A stretch of DNA of 64,000 bases from Coenobita brevimanus (lineage: Eukaryota > Arthropoda > Malacostraca > Decapoda > Coenobitidae): the NCBI GenBank assembly GCA_032717465.1, contig CM064670.1, positions 17,702,439 through 17,766,438 of the forward strand, in the 5' to 3' direction. Under the pieces are notes generated by a model. The model was given only the letters and a program-made list of their open reading frames with translations, was not told the origin of the DNA and did not search any database. Each line of letters starts with the position of its first letter. Positions within the stretch are counted from its first letter, which is position 1. Of this stretch, positions 33,893 to 45,864 are shown one piece after another. A program made the translations under genes and the position numbers.

Positions 33893-36816
33893 TCAAGCTC
33901 GTACTGTCCCGTGTCTTAAACCATATTTATCGTACATATCCTTAAATTTGTGAATTGTTTTGGCACACACTATTTCATTCGGTAGTGCATTCCATTGATC
34001 AATTGCTCTGTTTGGGAAACTGAATTTCCTTACGTCTTTATCACCTCTCTTCTTATGCAGTTTTTTGCAGTGTCCTCTTGCTGATGCTTCTCCATATGTT
34101 AAGTAATCATTTATGTCTCTTTTCTCCTTCCCTGACATGCACTTATATAGCATTATCATGTCACCTCTTTTCCTTCTCTCCTGTAGTGTTGGTAGATTCA
34201 GTTTATTTAGTCTTTCTTTGTAGTTTAGGTCCCTTAAGCTTGGTATCCATCTTGTAGCGGCCCTTTGAACTTTTTCAATCTTGTCTATGTGTTTTTTGAG
34301 ATGAGGACTCCAGACTACTGATGCATATTCCATGGCTGGTCTATTGAATGATGTTATTATCCTTCTTAGCATGTCTTCATTTATGTATGTGAATGCTATT
34401 CTCATATTTGCAAGCAGTGTATACATGATCCGTACCTTCTCGCTGATGTGGTCAGCCGGAGATAGTCTGTTATTGATAATCACACCTAGGTCCTTCTCTC
34501 TTTCTGATGTGTATAGGGTTTTGTTTCCTAACTTATAATCCCAATCAGGTCTTTTTCCACTTTTAGCAAACTTGATTACATGACACTTGTCCACACTGAA
34601 TTCCATTTACCATGTATTACTCCATTCATGAAGTTTTATTTAATTCTTCTTGTAGCTCTTTACAAGAGTCTGTGTTAGTAATTCTCCTTTGTATTTTTGC
34701 ATCATCTGCAAACATATTCAGATAGCTCTCATTTCCAGTGTTACTGTTTATATCATTTATATACACTAAAAACATGATCGGTGCCAGCACTGAACCCTGT
34801 GGTACTCCACTAGTCACTTCTTTCCATGATGAGTAGTTTCCTCTTAGTACTGTTCTCATTTCTCTTTTTATAAGAAAATCTTGCATCCAACAAAACAGTT
34901 TGCCTCGAATTCCTCCTTGATGGTACAGTTTCCATAAAAGTCTTTGGTGTGGTACTGTGTCAAAAGCTTTCTTGAAATCTAAATAGATACTTTCCACCCA
35001 TCCTTCTCTTTCCTGTATTGTGTTTGTTACTCTGTCATAGTAGCTCAACAGATTAGTAACACATGATTTTCCTTTTCTGAAACCAAACTGTCTTTCTGTT
35101 ATCATACTGTGTTCTTCTAGATGATTTACCCAAGCTTTTCTTATAAGCTTTTCTAATACCTTGCTTACAACACTGGTCAGTGATACTGGTCGGTAGTTGA
35201 GTGGATTTTGTCTATTCCCTGTCTTGAATAAGGGGAGAATATTTGCTTTCTTCCAAATATCAGGTAGTTTACCTTGACTCAAGGATTTCTTGAAAATTAA
35301 AAATAATGGTTTACTTAACTCCTTTGCACATTCTCATACTACCCAACATGAAATTTTATCAGGACCACTTGCTTTTCCTCTGTCTAATTTACTTAACTCC
35401 TCCTGTATTTCTTTTTCTGCTATTTGTATATCTGGTAGTATGTGTGGACATGCATGTTCCACATAGTCCCTCTCAAAAAATTTTTCTTCTGTAAAAACTA
35501 ATTGGAAATTCTTATTTAGTGCTTCACAAATATCTTTCTCTTGCGTATAAGTGATTCCCTCGTCCGTAATGGATTGTATTATATCTTTTACTTTGGTTTT
35601 GCTCCTGATGTAGCTGTAAAACAGCTTTTGCTTGATCACTACTTTTATTTATTATATCCTCCTCAAACTGTTTTTGGGCTTCCCTCCTTATTCTTGTATA
35701 ATCGTTTCTTGCCTGTTTGTAATTATTATACGCCATTTCACTATTGTGTCTTCTGTATCTATTCCACAACAAATCTCTTCTTTCTTTTGATTTTTTACAT
35801 TCTGTATTGAACCATTTCTGTATTTTCTTATCTGCTTCTTTGTGATGTGGGATGTACTTCTGGACTCCTATTTCATAAAATTCACAGAATTTTTTATATA
35901 CAGCATTTAAATCTTGTCCTCTAAGCTTATTTTCCCAATCAACTTCGAAGAAATACTTCTTTAGGTCTTGATAATTTCCCTTTTTATAGTTTAGGCTCTT
36001 TTTGTAACTTTCATTGCTGTTAACTATGTCATATGCTATCCTGAAGTTGTAATTTAGTACTGCATGATCGCTTTTGCCGAGTGGAGGGTGATATATTAAA
36101 CTGTCAATATCATTTTCTTGCCTGGTAAATATTAGATCTAGCACTGAAGGTACATCGAGTCCTCTTTTTCTGGTGGTTTCCCTCACATGTTGCGTTAGGA
36201 AAAACTCTTGCACGAGATCCAGGAGCTTTTGGTCCCAACAGCTTTCTTGACTAATTATATCTAGAGTATTCCAATTTATATTTGTATTAAAATCTCCAGT
36301 TAGTATAATTCTTTCCGATTTCTCTTCCATTTTATGTAGTAATGATCTTAAACTCTGAATTGTACTCTCTGCCAGGTCCTCATATTCGTCTCTTTCCCAT
36401 GTGTTTGATCTGGGTGGCATGTACAAATTGGCTATAATTACTTTCCCTTCAGATGTGTTGATCTCTACTGCAATCAGTTCTACTTGTGATGGTATATCTA
36501 GTTTTATTTCATTGACTTTTAGATTTTTCTTAGTTAATATTATAATTCCTCCTCCCTTTTTTAAATTTCTGTCTCTTCTCCATATATTGTATTCCTCTAA
36601 GTTTAGTATGTCATTGGATATCCTTGGTGTTAATTTTGTTTCAGTTAGGCATATTATTGGTGGTTCATTTTCTCTGACATAATCATTCATCTCTAGTAAT
36701 TTAGATACCATTCCATCCACATTTGAGTACATCAACTTTATCATCTTATTTATATACTTGTCATGACATGGTTTTACTACCTTCCTCCTTTTTATTCCAT
36801 CCTGTTTGTGTACCAC
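33893..36816 (-). pseudogene. CR1 ORF2: endonuclease/reverse transcriptase
   Basis: The endonuclease begins near 36740 (MYSNVDGMVSK) with ICLTETKLTPR, IILTGDFNTNINW (near 36290) and GKSDHAVLNY (near 36065), all matching the apurinic-like nuclease fold. The reverse transcriptase has KASGPDKISC (near 35360), YRPVSLTSVVSKVLEKLIRK, YLDFKKAFDTVPH (near 34970), SGVPQGSVLAP and the FADD box (near 34700). The C-terminal region to 33893 includes KDLGVIINNRLSPADH and RPAMEYASVVWSP. Lesions: a frameshift near 35630, a stop near 35330 and a frameshift/stop near 34610. Catalytic residues are retained, so the inactivation is by a handful of recent changes. Confidence 0.8.
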
Positions 36817-36877
36817 TTTCGTACCTGCAATCCTATTACTTTGTAAAAAAAATTTGTTCTCCTCTTCTGATCTTCCC

Positions 36878-37779
36878 TCATTTTTTTGTTTTTGCTTCCT
36901 CCCTCTTCTCTATCAGTAATTCCAGTTCCTCTTGTGTTAGGCATCTTTTTATCCATACATTTTTGAACTCCTCTTTTTCCATAAGATTCTTTGCATTTTT
37001 TAGTATCTCCTCCACAGTGTTTACACTCTGGAAAGTCGCCTTTAGAGGTCTTGTCTTGCTTTTCTCGTATTTCCCTAACCTTTTGTGTTCCTCTATGTCT
37101 TTACTACAGATTTCCTCTGATACTTCTTTCAGTAAGCTCATTACATTTGCCATCTCCTTTTTGTCTCTTGTGATCTTGTTTTTTACTTCTTCCTTTTCTA
37201 TACCAGTGATTACTATAGATTTGTTTATATCTACTGAATCTCTGACTAACTTTGGATTGTTTTGGATTATTCTTTTCACTTCCTGTTTAATGCATTTTTC
37301 CTCCACCCTTGTTTCTAATTCTTTCTTTACTTTCACCAATTCAGCATACGTGGTTTCCACATCATTTTTGTAGCTTCGCACAGCTTCATTCACCTGTGTT
37401 TTCTTCTCTTCAATATCACTGCTTTGGTCTATCAGACTGCTTACTTGTCTAATTGTCTCTGTATCATTTTTGAACTCTTCCATAACACTCTCGTGATTGA
37501 CTACTGTACTTGCCATCTCACTCATTTTCTTCCTAAGTGTACTCATTTCCACTGTTAGTTCACTGATGGTCTGTGTCTTTCTTGTTGGCCTCCCTTCCTA
37601 GTTTTTCTATTTCTTCCTTTTGCAAGTGCATCTGCTTCTTTTATTTCATCAATTTCACTTTTGAAAGCCATTTCTAGTTTGTGTACATGTTCAACCAGTC
37701 TATTGTGAGTCTCCACTTCAACCAGTTCTTGGTAGAAACCATCATTTTGCTTTCTACCTTTATCCCTTTTCTTTTCCAA
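36878..37779 (-). pseudogene. CR1 ORF1 protein
   Basis: Nucleic-acid-binding ORF1 of the CR1 element, upstream of ORF2. A charged coiled coil occupies about 37230-37550. It is followed by an RRM-like region with SIVITGIEKEE near 37210 and RPLKATFQSVNTVEEILKNA near 37010-37060, and a basic tail (ELELLIEKREEAKTKK). A separate frame at 37555-37779 adds a further coiled-coil part, so the ORF is broken near 37552. Cys-rich sequence readable upstream (37800-37870) may be the original N-terminus. Confidence 0.65.
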
Positions 37780-37965
37780 ATTTGCTTTACTATGTGTCCA
37801 TTTCGCAATACTAAAAGCACAGTGTACTTACTGCACATTCCCTGGGGCAGTTGTAGTCTAAACAAACCTCAGCTGACTGAGCGCATTCTTTCGCCTCTTG
37901 GTTCTCTTTTCTGTTTGAACAAGTCTTGTTTAAACTTTTTTTTTTTCTTTTAATAATGAAAAATC

Positions 37966-38093
37966 ATTTAGTCTAACCTGGTACAGAGCTTGACTCATAT
38001 AAAGATACTAATTTAGGTAATGCCACTGGCCGTGCTGGTCGGTACGAAGCGCCGACGTCGCATGTCTGCTACCTCTGACTCCCACTGTCTCTA

Positions 38094-38132
<39 letters not shown>

Positions 38133-38691
38133 TGATTCACTACTCTGAAGACCCATGATAATGTCAATAGAGTCTTCAGTAATGACCAGATTTAAATGAA
38201 ACTCCTTATTCACGAGTTCCAGGTTGTGTCAGTTATACGAGTATACTGCATCTGAGAAAGTCCCTAACATTTGGATAGAGACATATGGTAGAAATTAAAT
38301 GATGTTCTGTCACCAGTGCAACAGTGGGTGGGCCTCATTTGGTCAGCAATACCAGTATTCATGCCGTATTTGGTAACTAACCACGTTTACATACAGTAAG
38401 TCTCCTGGTATACCTCTACGATTTTTTTTTCCTGGTTGTGGGACCATCTTAAAACAGAAGGACTTAAAAAACAAGTCACGCACACTTCATTAGCTAACAG
38501 AGAACAATACGGTGGTGAATGTAGCCATCCTACTAGATAAGTTCCACCATAGATTCTCTTAATTGGAATACTAAATTCAGTTATTTTTAAATGCTAAAGA
38601 AGACCACTTTCACACCGTGGTGTAACTGTGGATACACGGTGATGAGATAACGAAGTACTGAAAATATCTGAAGCCTCAGAGTAATGAATCA

Positions 38692-38741
<50 letters not shown>

Positions 38742-38760
38742 GTGTGTGTGTGTGCTCTCT

Positions 38761-38764
<4 letters not shown>
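37966..38764. other. Unassigned DNA with two (GT)n tracts
   Basis: No gene recognised. (GT)n tracts at about 38097-38132 and 38694-38754. Confidence 0.6.
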
Positions 38765-38801
<37 letters not shown>

Positions 38802-38805
38802 TTCT
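38765..38805. repeat. (TA)n microsatellite
   Basis: About 40 bp of TA repeat with one TATTATA irregularity, adjoining the Jockey-like fragment. Confidence 0.9.
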
Positions 38806-39338
38806 ATGTAAGGAACAAGGAACCAAAGGCCAGGAGCCCGCAAACTGTTCCATTTACGAAAAAACAAAAACAATACAAAAAAGAGCCAAATCCAAGATCC
38901 GTTCACTTCGAGATGCCTGGACACACTTTAGAGAGTTGGGCAGAAAAGTGACGAGAGTTTGTTGCCAGACAGGTGATACGCACCTGTCATAGAGGTGAAG
39001 GGATGTAAGAAGACAGTTCAGAGGAGACTAGACCATTGAAGCAGCTATACAAATGAGATAAAGATGCAAAAGTGCGGCGATAAGACAGAGGTTGAAGGGA
39101 GCCAGTAAGAGTAGGAGAGTTAATGAGACGAAAAGCTTTTGACTCCACCTTATTGAGAAGAGCTGTATGTGGGGAGCCTCCCCACACATGAGAGTTGTAC
39201 CCTGCACAGGGGCGAATAAATCCCGTGTATAAAGTCAACAACTGTGCAGGGGTAAAGATGGTACCGTACAGAGTCTGCTTGGCACACCTAATCTCTGGGA
39301 AGCAGATTTTACAAGAGATGTAATATGACCTTTCCAAG

Positions 39339-39342
<4 letters not shown>
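38806..39342 (-). pseudogene. Jockey-like LINE fragment 4 (3' end)
   Basis: Minus-strand copy of the last ~650 bp of the Jockey-like family at 21510-24550. GHITSLVKSASQRLGVPSRL, IRPCAGYNSHVWGGSPHT and LLNKVESKAFRLINS are readable from 39330 to 39110. An internal deletion near 38925 removes about 100 bp relative to copy 3. Its left side ends in 3' UTR sequence (GTAAGGAACAAGGAACC) next to a TA array. Confidence 0.75.

Positions 39343-39383
<41 letters not shown>
39343..39383. repeat. (TA)n microsatellite
   Basis: About 41 bp of TA repeat, followed by short CAT and CAG trinucleotide runs (39388-39415) that form the tail of SINE copy B. Confidence 0.9.
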
Positions 39384-39387
<4 letters not shown>

Positions 39388-39798
39388 CATCATCATCATC
39401 ATCAGCAGCAGCAGCCGTTTGAGTAGCCTATCCACTGCAGGACCGGCCTATCCCGACCGAAGTCGGGTCGATACAGCCAATGTATCTCTACCAAGTGGCT
39501 TAGGCTGTCTGGTAGAGACTGTATGTAGGGTGAGCGCTTGGAAGTGTAATTGTAGTGCTGGAGTGGCTTTTGATGTGTGTTTAGTCTGTGAACCAAGTGT
39601 AATCAGCCCGAGCAAGCCGACTGGGTGCAAGCATACTTTACAGTAGGTGACACTGGTTCAACCGCAGCACCCCTTGTGTCCGCCTATGCAGAACGTGGCC
39701 GGGTGAACACTCCCAAAGTTTATTACCCTAGCGGGGCGCAAACCCTGGTTCACCCGTGTACTAAAAGGGCACTCTACCACTGTACCACAGAGGCTCCA
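39384..39798 (-). repeat. tRNA-derived SINE, copy B
   Basis: Same family as copy A, minus strand. Box A-like GGTACAGTGGTAGAG (39774-39788) and box B-like GGGTTTGCGCCCC (39733-39746), then the shared body and a tail of GCTGCTGCTGATGATGATGA type. Confidence 0.8.
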
Positions 39799-39800
39799 TA

Positions 39801-39889
<89 letters not shown>
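39799..39889. repeat. (TA)n microsatellite
   Basis: About 90 bp of TA repeat with a TATTATA irregularity on either side of the middle. Confidence 0.95.
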
Positions 39890-39892
<3 letters not shown>

Positions 39893-40384
39893 CATCCACT
39901 CGCTAGATGTAGTGCTGCTCTCGGATGTTTGCCCATTCCACTCCTCCATCCTTCTTTCCTTGCATCCTCTTCTATCTTTCTTTCCTTCATTCTTTCCTCG
40001 TCCTTCTGCCTACGGGAGACTTTACACTGCCTCTTCTGTCTTTCTTTTCTCCATTCTTTCCTCTTCCTCCTGCCTATGGGTGACTCTACACTGAGTGACA
40101 AGCCAAAATGTTTCCTGTACACCAGGAAACCACTTACTATGCTGGATGGTAACCAAATAACCAAATTTTGGCGCCTGGTGGTTTAGTGGGTAATTAAGGC
40201 ATTCCAATAGGATTGAGCCAGTTAAGGTATATTCAAGGGGTGGTTGTTTTTTTTTTTGCTCACGTAATGCCACTCAGGGATGAGTGAGGCTGGTCATTCT
40301 TATCTTAAATGTCAGGACCAACTTGCCTAGCCCCGGACTTATCCGCTCCTCATGGGAAAATTTAGGATTGGATAATGAATGAAT
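39890..40384 (+). repeat. R2 repeat family, copy 2
   Basis: Same order as copy 1: pyrimidine-rich repeats with CTTCTGCCTACGGGAGACTT, then GAGTGACAAGCCAAA, an ACCAGGAAACC block, GCCTGGTGGTTTAGTGGG at 40172-40189, GGGATGAGTGAGGCTGG, ATGTCAGGACCAACTTGCC, and a GGATAATGAATGAATATAT end. It has a T run at 40248-40257 not seen in copy 1. Bounded by TA arrays on both sides. Confidence 0.65.
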
Positions 40385-40410
40385 ATATATATCTATATCT
40401 ATATACATAC

Positions 40411-40463
<53 letters not shown>
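40385..40463. repeat. (TA)n microsatellite
   Basis: About 79 bp, starting imperfect (TATCTATATC) and becoming pure TA. Confidence 0.9.
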
Positions 40464-40466
<3 letters not shown>

Positions 40467-40864
40467 CTCATCTCATCAGCCGTTTGAGTGTCCACTGCAG
40501 GACTGGCCTATCCCTCCTGAAGTGGGGACGATACAGCCAATGTATCTCTACCAAGTGGCTTAGGCTGTCTGGTAGAGATCGTATGTAGGGTGAGAAGTGC
40601 TTGTAAGTGTAACTGTGGTGTTGTAGTGGCTTTGGATGAACCAAGTGTAATCGGCCCGTGCAAGCCGACTGGGTGCAAGTATACTTTATAGTATGCGATA
40701 CTTTATAGTTTGCGACACTGGTTCAACCACAGCACCCCTGATGTCCGCCAGGCAGTAAGTGGCCAGAAGAACGCTCCCAAAGTTTATTACCCTAGCGGGG
40801 CGCGAACCCTCGTTCTTCAGTGTAGGAAAACTCACACTTTTACCACTGCACAACAGAGGCTCCA
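40464..40864 (-). repeat. tRNA-derived SINE, copy C
   Basis: Same family as copies A and B, minus strand. Box A-like GTGCAGTGGTAA (40840-40851) and box B-like GGGTTCGCGCCCC (40797-40809). A 17-bp duplication (ACTTTATAGT..GCGA) occurs near 40683-40715. Confidence 0.8.
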
Positions 40865-40872
40865 TATATACA

Positions 40873-40917
<45 letters not shown>

Positions 40918-40980
40918 ATATATATATAGATAGATAGATAGTTAGATAGATTGATAAATAGATAGATAGATAGATGGATA
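40865..40980. repeat. (TA)n then (GATA)n array
   Basis: TA repeat with a TATACAGTATATA interruption near 40870, grading into GATA repeats at 40927-40980. Confidence 0.9.
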
Positions 40981-41139
40981 TCACTTTGGTCAAGAATAAT
41001 GTAATTCAAACTTAATTGGAAACTAACTTAATACTGGGTGTTTCATTTAGTTCGTACAGTCTCCACATTAACTGAGCAAATAAAACGTCAATCTGCGCTA
41101 CATTACTGTCGATCATCTGGCCGTGACACTTAATTGCTT

Positions 41140-41960
41140 TCTGCTGTAGAGGGCAGGAGAAGAGACGCGTTTGTAGAATGTTGTCACAACAGGGGGGGGG
41201 GTGCTAGAGGTTGTCGCTACTGGATAGCGGATGAGTGGGACGTCATCATTGGGGGGGGGGGAGTGACGTAGCCATGGAGATTAAATAGCTTTTTGCTATT
41301 GGAGGGGCTGAGTATGAGGCCATCCCCATCACGGTGGGAGAGGGGGAGGGATGAGGAGGAGATCATCATTATCAAAGGGGATGTGAAGCAGATATTTGCT
41401 ACTGGTGAGTGAGTTGGAGGTCGTCGCTATCAGAGGTGTGAGCAGGTTGCCCCTGTTGTCAGGAAGGGTGATTGGGAGGCCGCTGCCATCACAGGGGTGA
41501 GTGAGAGGTTGCTGCTGTCTGGGGAAAAGGTGAGTGGCAGGTCGTCGCTATCATGGAGGTGTGAGTGGGAGGTCGTCATTGCCGAGGGAGGGGTTAGTGG
41601 AAGGTCGTTTCTATCACAGAGGTGTGAGTGGGAGGTCGTCGCTATCGGGGAGGTGTGAATGGCATATCGTTGCTATCAGGGAGGTGTGAGTAGTGGGTTG
41701 TCAATATTAGGAAGGGGTGAATTGTAGATCACTGCTATCAGGGAGGAGCAAATTGTAGGTCACTGCTATCAGGGAGGAGCAAATTGTAGGTCACTGCTAT
41801 CAGGGAGGGGTGAGTGGAAGGTCGGTGCTATCAGGAAGGGGTGAAGGTCGTCGTTATCAGGGAGGGGGGAGTGTAAGGTTGTTGCCATCAGCGAGGGGTG
41901 GGTGGTACTTCGTCGCTATCTGAGAGGGGGAATGGGAAATTTTCACTATCAAGGGAGGTG
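41140..41960. repeat. G-rich minisatellite, unit about 30-36 bp
   Basis: Degenerate tandem repeats of GTGAGTGGGAGGTCGTCGCT followed by ATCAGGGAGGG-like sequence fill this stretch, with G runs of up to ten at 41188 and 41249. Two perfect neighbouring copies of a 33-bp unit with GATCACTGCTATCAGGGAGG-like content lie around 41725-41800. No ORF; apparently a non-coding variable-number array. Confidence 0.8.
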
Positions 41961-42224
41961 ATTCATTTACTAGTGGTGGGTCACAGCCAAGATGCAATGC
42001 GAGGAACTGGAGATACACATGGTCTATATAGAGTTTAACCCCTTGAGTCTGGTGACATAATTGGACAGATTACTCTTACGGCTTCCAGACTACTTCACTG
42101 AGGTTAGCAAAACACTTTTGTGGGGTAATGAGGCCTACAGTTGATTTCTTCATTTCGAAAGTCTCCATAAATGGAACAATGGTAAAGGAAAAAGTATGTC
42201 ATCGGAGTGAAGTCTATCTATCTA
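41961..42224. other. Unassigned DNA
   Basis: About 260 bp with nothing recognised, ending in TATC repeats at 42213-42228. Confidence 0.6.
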
Positions 42225-43535
42225 TCTATATACCTAGGCTGCTTCCCCCAAGGAAAGGGAGGTAGCCGAGACAGGACGACACACTCTCCATTTACTCATC
42301 CATTTAAACACATTCATTCACATCTTAGCCCCAAAGGGGAGAACGGACAGATCCTCACCGCACCACACCGCACAAGGGTCAACTGCGCAATGCAATCAGT
42401 GACATCCGCAGCAGGGCCCGACAGCAGAGCTGGTTTACCCCTGCCACATCATAACATACCCATCCCCTTACCCGCACCTGACCTGACTAGCTGATCAGAC
42501 CAAATGCGAGAGAATATCCCCTCAGGGCTGCGTCATCACTTATTTATTCACAATTTCTCTCCATTTATTTCTGTCACGCACAGCCACTCTTCCTTGCTCG
42601 ACAGACATCCCTCTCGCATCCAGCGCTCTCTTCCCACTATCCATCCATCCTATTCGTGGTCTTCCTCTCAGCCTTACACCTCTCACATCAGATCTAGTTA
42701 TCTTTTTCACCAATCGCTCATTATCCATTCTCTCCATATGCCCAAACCATCGCAACACCCTCTGCTCAACTCTACCAGCCATCTCCTGAACAACTCCAGT
42801 TCTCCTTCGCACTTCATCATTTCGCACCCGATCCATACGCGTCACTCCACACATACTCCTCAGACACCTCATCTCCATTACATTCAAACTTTTCCTCTCT
42901 GCTACACCCATATTCCATGTTTCAGCCCCATATAATGCAGTCGGTACCACAACACCCTCATACAGTCTTCTCTTTACATCCATTCTAAGCGAACGACATT
43001 TAAACACTTTTTTCATTCCTCCCAGCACCTTTCCTACTTCATTTATTCTAAACTTCACTTCTGCATCTATTCTTCCATCCACAGCAACATGTGACCCTAG
43101 ATATTTAAAACAATCTACCTCCTCAAGCAACTCACCATTCAAAACTATATTCATCCCCCTACCATCTATCAACCTCGTACACTTCATCTCTTTACTCTTA
43201 TTCTCATTTACTTTCAAATTCCTCCTTTCACACACCCTTCCAAACTCCTCTACCAACTGTCTCAATCTCTCCTCTGAATCAGTCACCAGTGCAGTATCAT
43301 CTGCAAACAGCAGCTGCTTCAGATTCCAATCTCCACCATCAGACCACCTAAAACTCTTGCATTCACCTCCCTTACAACACCATCCATGTAAATATTAAAC
43401 AACCAAGGTGACATCACACATCCCTGTCGCAGCCCCACTCTCACGGGAAACCAATCACTCACAGCATTTCCCACTCTTACACATGCTCTACTATTTACAT
43501 AAAAACTTTTCACCCCTTTTAGTAACCTACCATCA
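42225..43535 (-). mobile_element. RTE3: RTE-type LINE, 5'-truncated
   Basis: Third RTE subfamily, minus strand. It has a longer 3' UTR (about 42230-42538) than RTE1 and a GATAGATAGATAGA tail. 5'-truncated in the reverse transcriptase near 43535. Confidence 0.75.
42540..43513 (-). pseudogene. RTE3 reverse transcriptase, C-terminal half
   Basis: Begins with a thumb-proximal palm segment ([20 protein letters not shown], about 43380-43440). A frameshift near 43330 precedes LLFADDTALVTDSEE (about 43275-43320), so the FADD box is intact but out of phase with what comes before. The long frame to 42540 has CFKYLGSHVAVDGRID, VVVPTALYGAETWN, LRWFGHMERMDNERLVKK and GRPRIGWMD, the full RTE C-terminal region. 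One frameshift plus 5' truncation inactivate it. Confidence 0.8.
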
Positions 43536-43856
43536 AGTGAAGTAGTTAAGTAAAAGACACCAATGAATTGACTGATACTCTTTTCATATTTATGGTATGA
43601 TAAATTATATTATGCGATTCACCTTGCTGTCATCAGTTAAGCCACTTACAAGATTTATGCCTGTCACCTAGAGAATGCATCTTTCAAGCGGATAACCACA
43701 ATATGTTTAAGATCTGAGGAGGCTCTGCGACCTCCACCTCGAAAGCTGTGTTTCCTTATGTTAAACATACAGCATAGGTTCTATGTACTGTACATTAGTT
43801 TTAGGGATTCCGACTTTATGAATAAAATACGAATATTTAGTTGAACCATGTGTGTA
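43536..43856. other. Unassigned DNA
   Basis: About 320 bp between RTE3 and the next RTE relic; nothing recognised. Confidence 0.6.
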
Positions 43857-45192
43857 AGGTACTCACAGAAGAAATCTGTGCAGCATGTGAGGTGGTGTGT
43901 GGGGTGAAGAGAAGATGAAATGGCATGCAAGGAACAGCATGATGAAAAAAAGAAGTGAGACAAGCTGTGGCGCAAAAGAAGACAGAATATAGTGGGTGAA
44001 TGAGAAGCACGAGCATGGAGGAAGTTGAGAGATGGAATAGAGAGTTATGTGTACATTAGAGAAGAGGAGAGGGGTGAAAAGATTAGTAAGAGAGTAAGAC
44101 ACCATAGGATGAGGAGTTTGGAAGGAATCTGAGTGTAAAGAGCAGAGACTGTCAGAAAACGTAGGAGAAGGTTAAGAGAGTAAGAGAGGGTGGTGATGAT
44201 GGTAGTAGGGCACTGAGAGATAAAGATGGCAGACTGCTCATGTAGAAGGGAGAAAATGTGAACAGATGGAGAGAACACTTTAAGGAACTGTTAAACATAG
44301 AGACTGAAAGTAAAGCTAGTATAAGTGGCCCTGGAATGGGCTGGGAGAAGGAGGAGATGAGAAGAAAGGAAGACACCAGTAGGATGGAAATAGTGGAAGC
44401 AATGAAGAATGTCAAAATGGGTAAAGCCCTAGGAATTGATGAAGTGTGTGGTTATATGCTGAAGCACGGGGAAGAGATAGTGGTAGAATGGTTATGGATG
44501 ATGAGCAGATTGGACCCAGGAAGAGTGTAGTCCTGGAGGATTGAAGTCAGGTATAATTAGTCTTCTGTACAAAAGAAGTGTGTGGTAATCATAGGAGGAT
44601 TTGTCTTCTTAGCAGACTTAACAGGAAAAGTATATAAAAGTATATGGTAGGATAATTACAGACAGACTCATGGAAATAACATACGAATTAGTGTGAGATG
44701 AACAGAGAGGTTTCAGGAAGGGAAGAGGTTGTGTAAATTAGATATTCATCTTAAGGTCTTTAGTGGAAAAGTTTCTCGAGAAGGGAAAGAAGTTGTATGC
44801 TGCCTTCAAGGGTTTAGAGAATACATAAAACACAGTGGATAAACAAGAAATGTTAAAAATACATGGAGTATATGGGAACATGTTGAATGCCGTAAGTGTA
44901 TGAATGAGGGCACTAGTGCTGCAGTGTGAGTGGATGGTGAACTGAGCAAATTTTTCTATATTCATATTGGATTGAAACTGGGATGTGTCACGTCTCTATA
45001 GTTCTTTTAATTTGTATAATGATGGAGTTATAAAAGAGATAAATGGTAGGGCAGCGGATGTTGGAGTGGCCCTAATGAGAGAGGACAGTTTTTCGAAACT
45101 TCCTGATCAATTGTTTGCATATGATACTGTACTATCAAGTGAAGATGAGGGGGAACTGCAAGGCTTGATGAATGAGTTTAGGATAATATATA

Positions 45193-45313
45193 CCCTACGT
45201 GTCAAGTGGGGTTGGTGGAGGATTAGTGCCCCTCCCTATAAAACAATTAACTCTAAGCCCTTGGCCACCCCGTTTGGGATACATGGCGTCTGGCAATGAA
45301 TGAAAAAAAAAAA
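45193..45313 (+). mobile_element. Tiny RTE-derived element: 5' UTR joined to 3' end
   Basis: About 120 bp inserted in the RTE relic. Its first half (GGGGTTGGTGGAGGATTAGT, then GCCCCTCCC and TAAAACAATTAACT) matches the RTE1 5' UTR (GGGTTGGTGGTGGGTTAGTG, GCCCCACCCC, AAGAACTAACT). Its second half (GGCCACCCCGTTTGGGATAC then GGCGTCTGGC) matches the last bases of RTE1 before its tail (GGCCACCCTTTGCGGGATTA, GGCGTCGGGC). It ends in AATGAATG plus 11 As. All coding sequence is missing, so it would depend on RTE proteins. Confidence 0.65.
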
Positions 45314-45864
45314 GAAACGAATCTAAAGGTGGATGTAGGGAAGAGTAAGGTTGTGCTCCTCGTGAGAAATGAAGTCACTGAATGCACGCTGAGGCCGGAT
45401 GGTGAGAATATTGAAAATGTGAATGCACTTAAATACCTGGGTAGTGTGATTATTAAGTAATGATGGAAGATTGGAGGATGAAACGCTTGAAGAGAAGAAC
45501 AGAGGCGAAAGACTGCTTGTTCATTGAAAGCAGTGATAAGAAATAGGGAAGTGAGCATGGATCTAAAGAAAAAAAAAAAAAAAAAAAAGTCGCTGCATGA
45601 CAGTATTGTGATCCCCATTCTAACGTATGGAAGAGAAGCTTAGAACTTGTTGGATGGACGCAAGTCATGAGTGACAGCAGTGGAAATGAGTAATCTGAGA
45701 AGAGCATGTGGCGTTACATGGAGAGATAGACTGACAAATGAGGAAATGAAAGTGTTGTGGTGTGGATGTCGATGCGACTGAAAGTGTTAGGAGAAATACA
45801 CTGAGGTGGTTTGGCCATGTGAAGAGGATGGAGAGTGAGAGGCGAAAAAGGAGTGTATGTGAGA

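Larger units (their letters stand above)
33862..37965 (-). mobile_element. CR1-type LINE, nearly full length
   Basis: Minus-strand non-LTR element of about 4.1 kb with two ORF regions: ORF1 (coiled coil plus RRM-like domain) and ORF2 (endonuclease plus reverse transcriptase). The 3' end passes through AGAATTAGGTAAG into CA repeats. Only a few lesions interrupt each ORF, so it is a moderately young copy. Confidence 0.8.
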
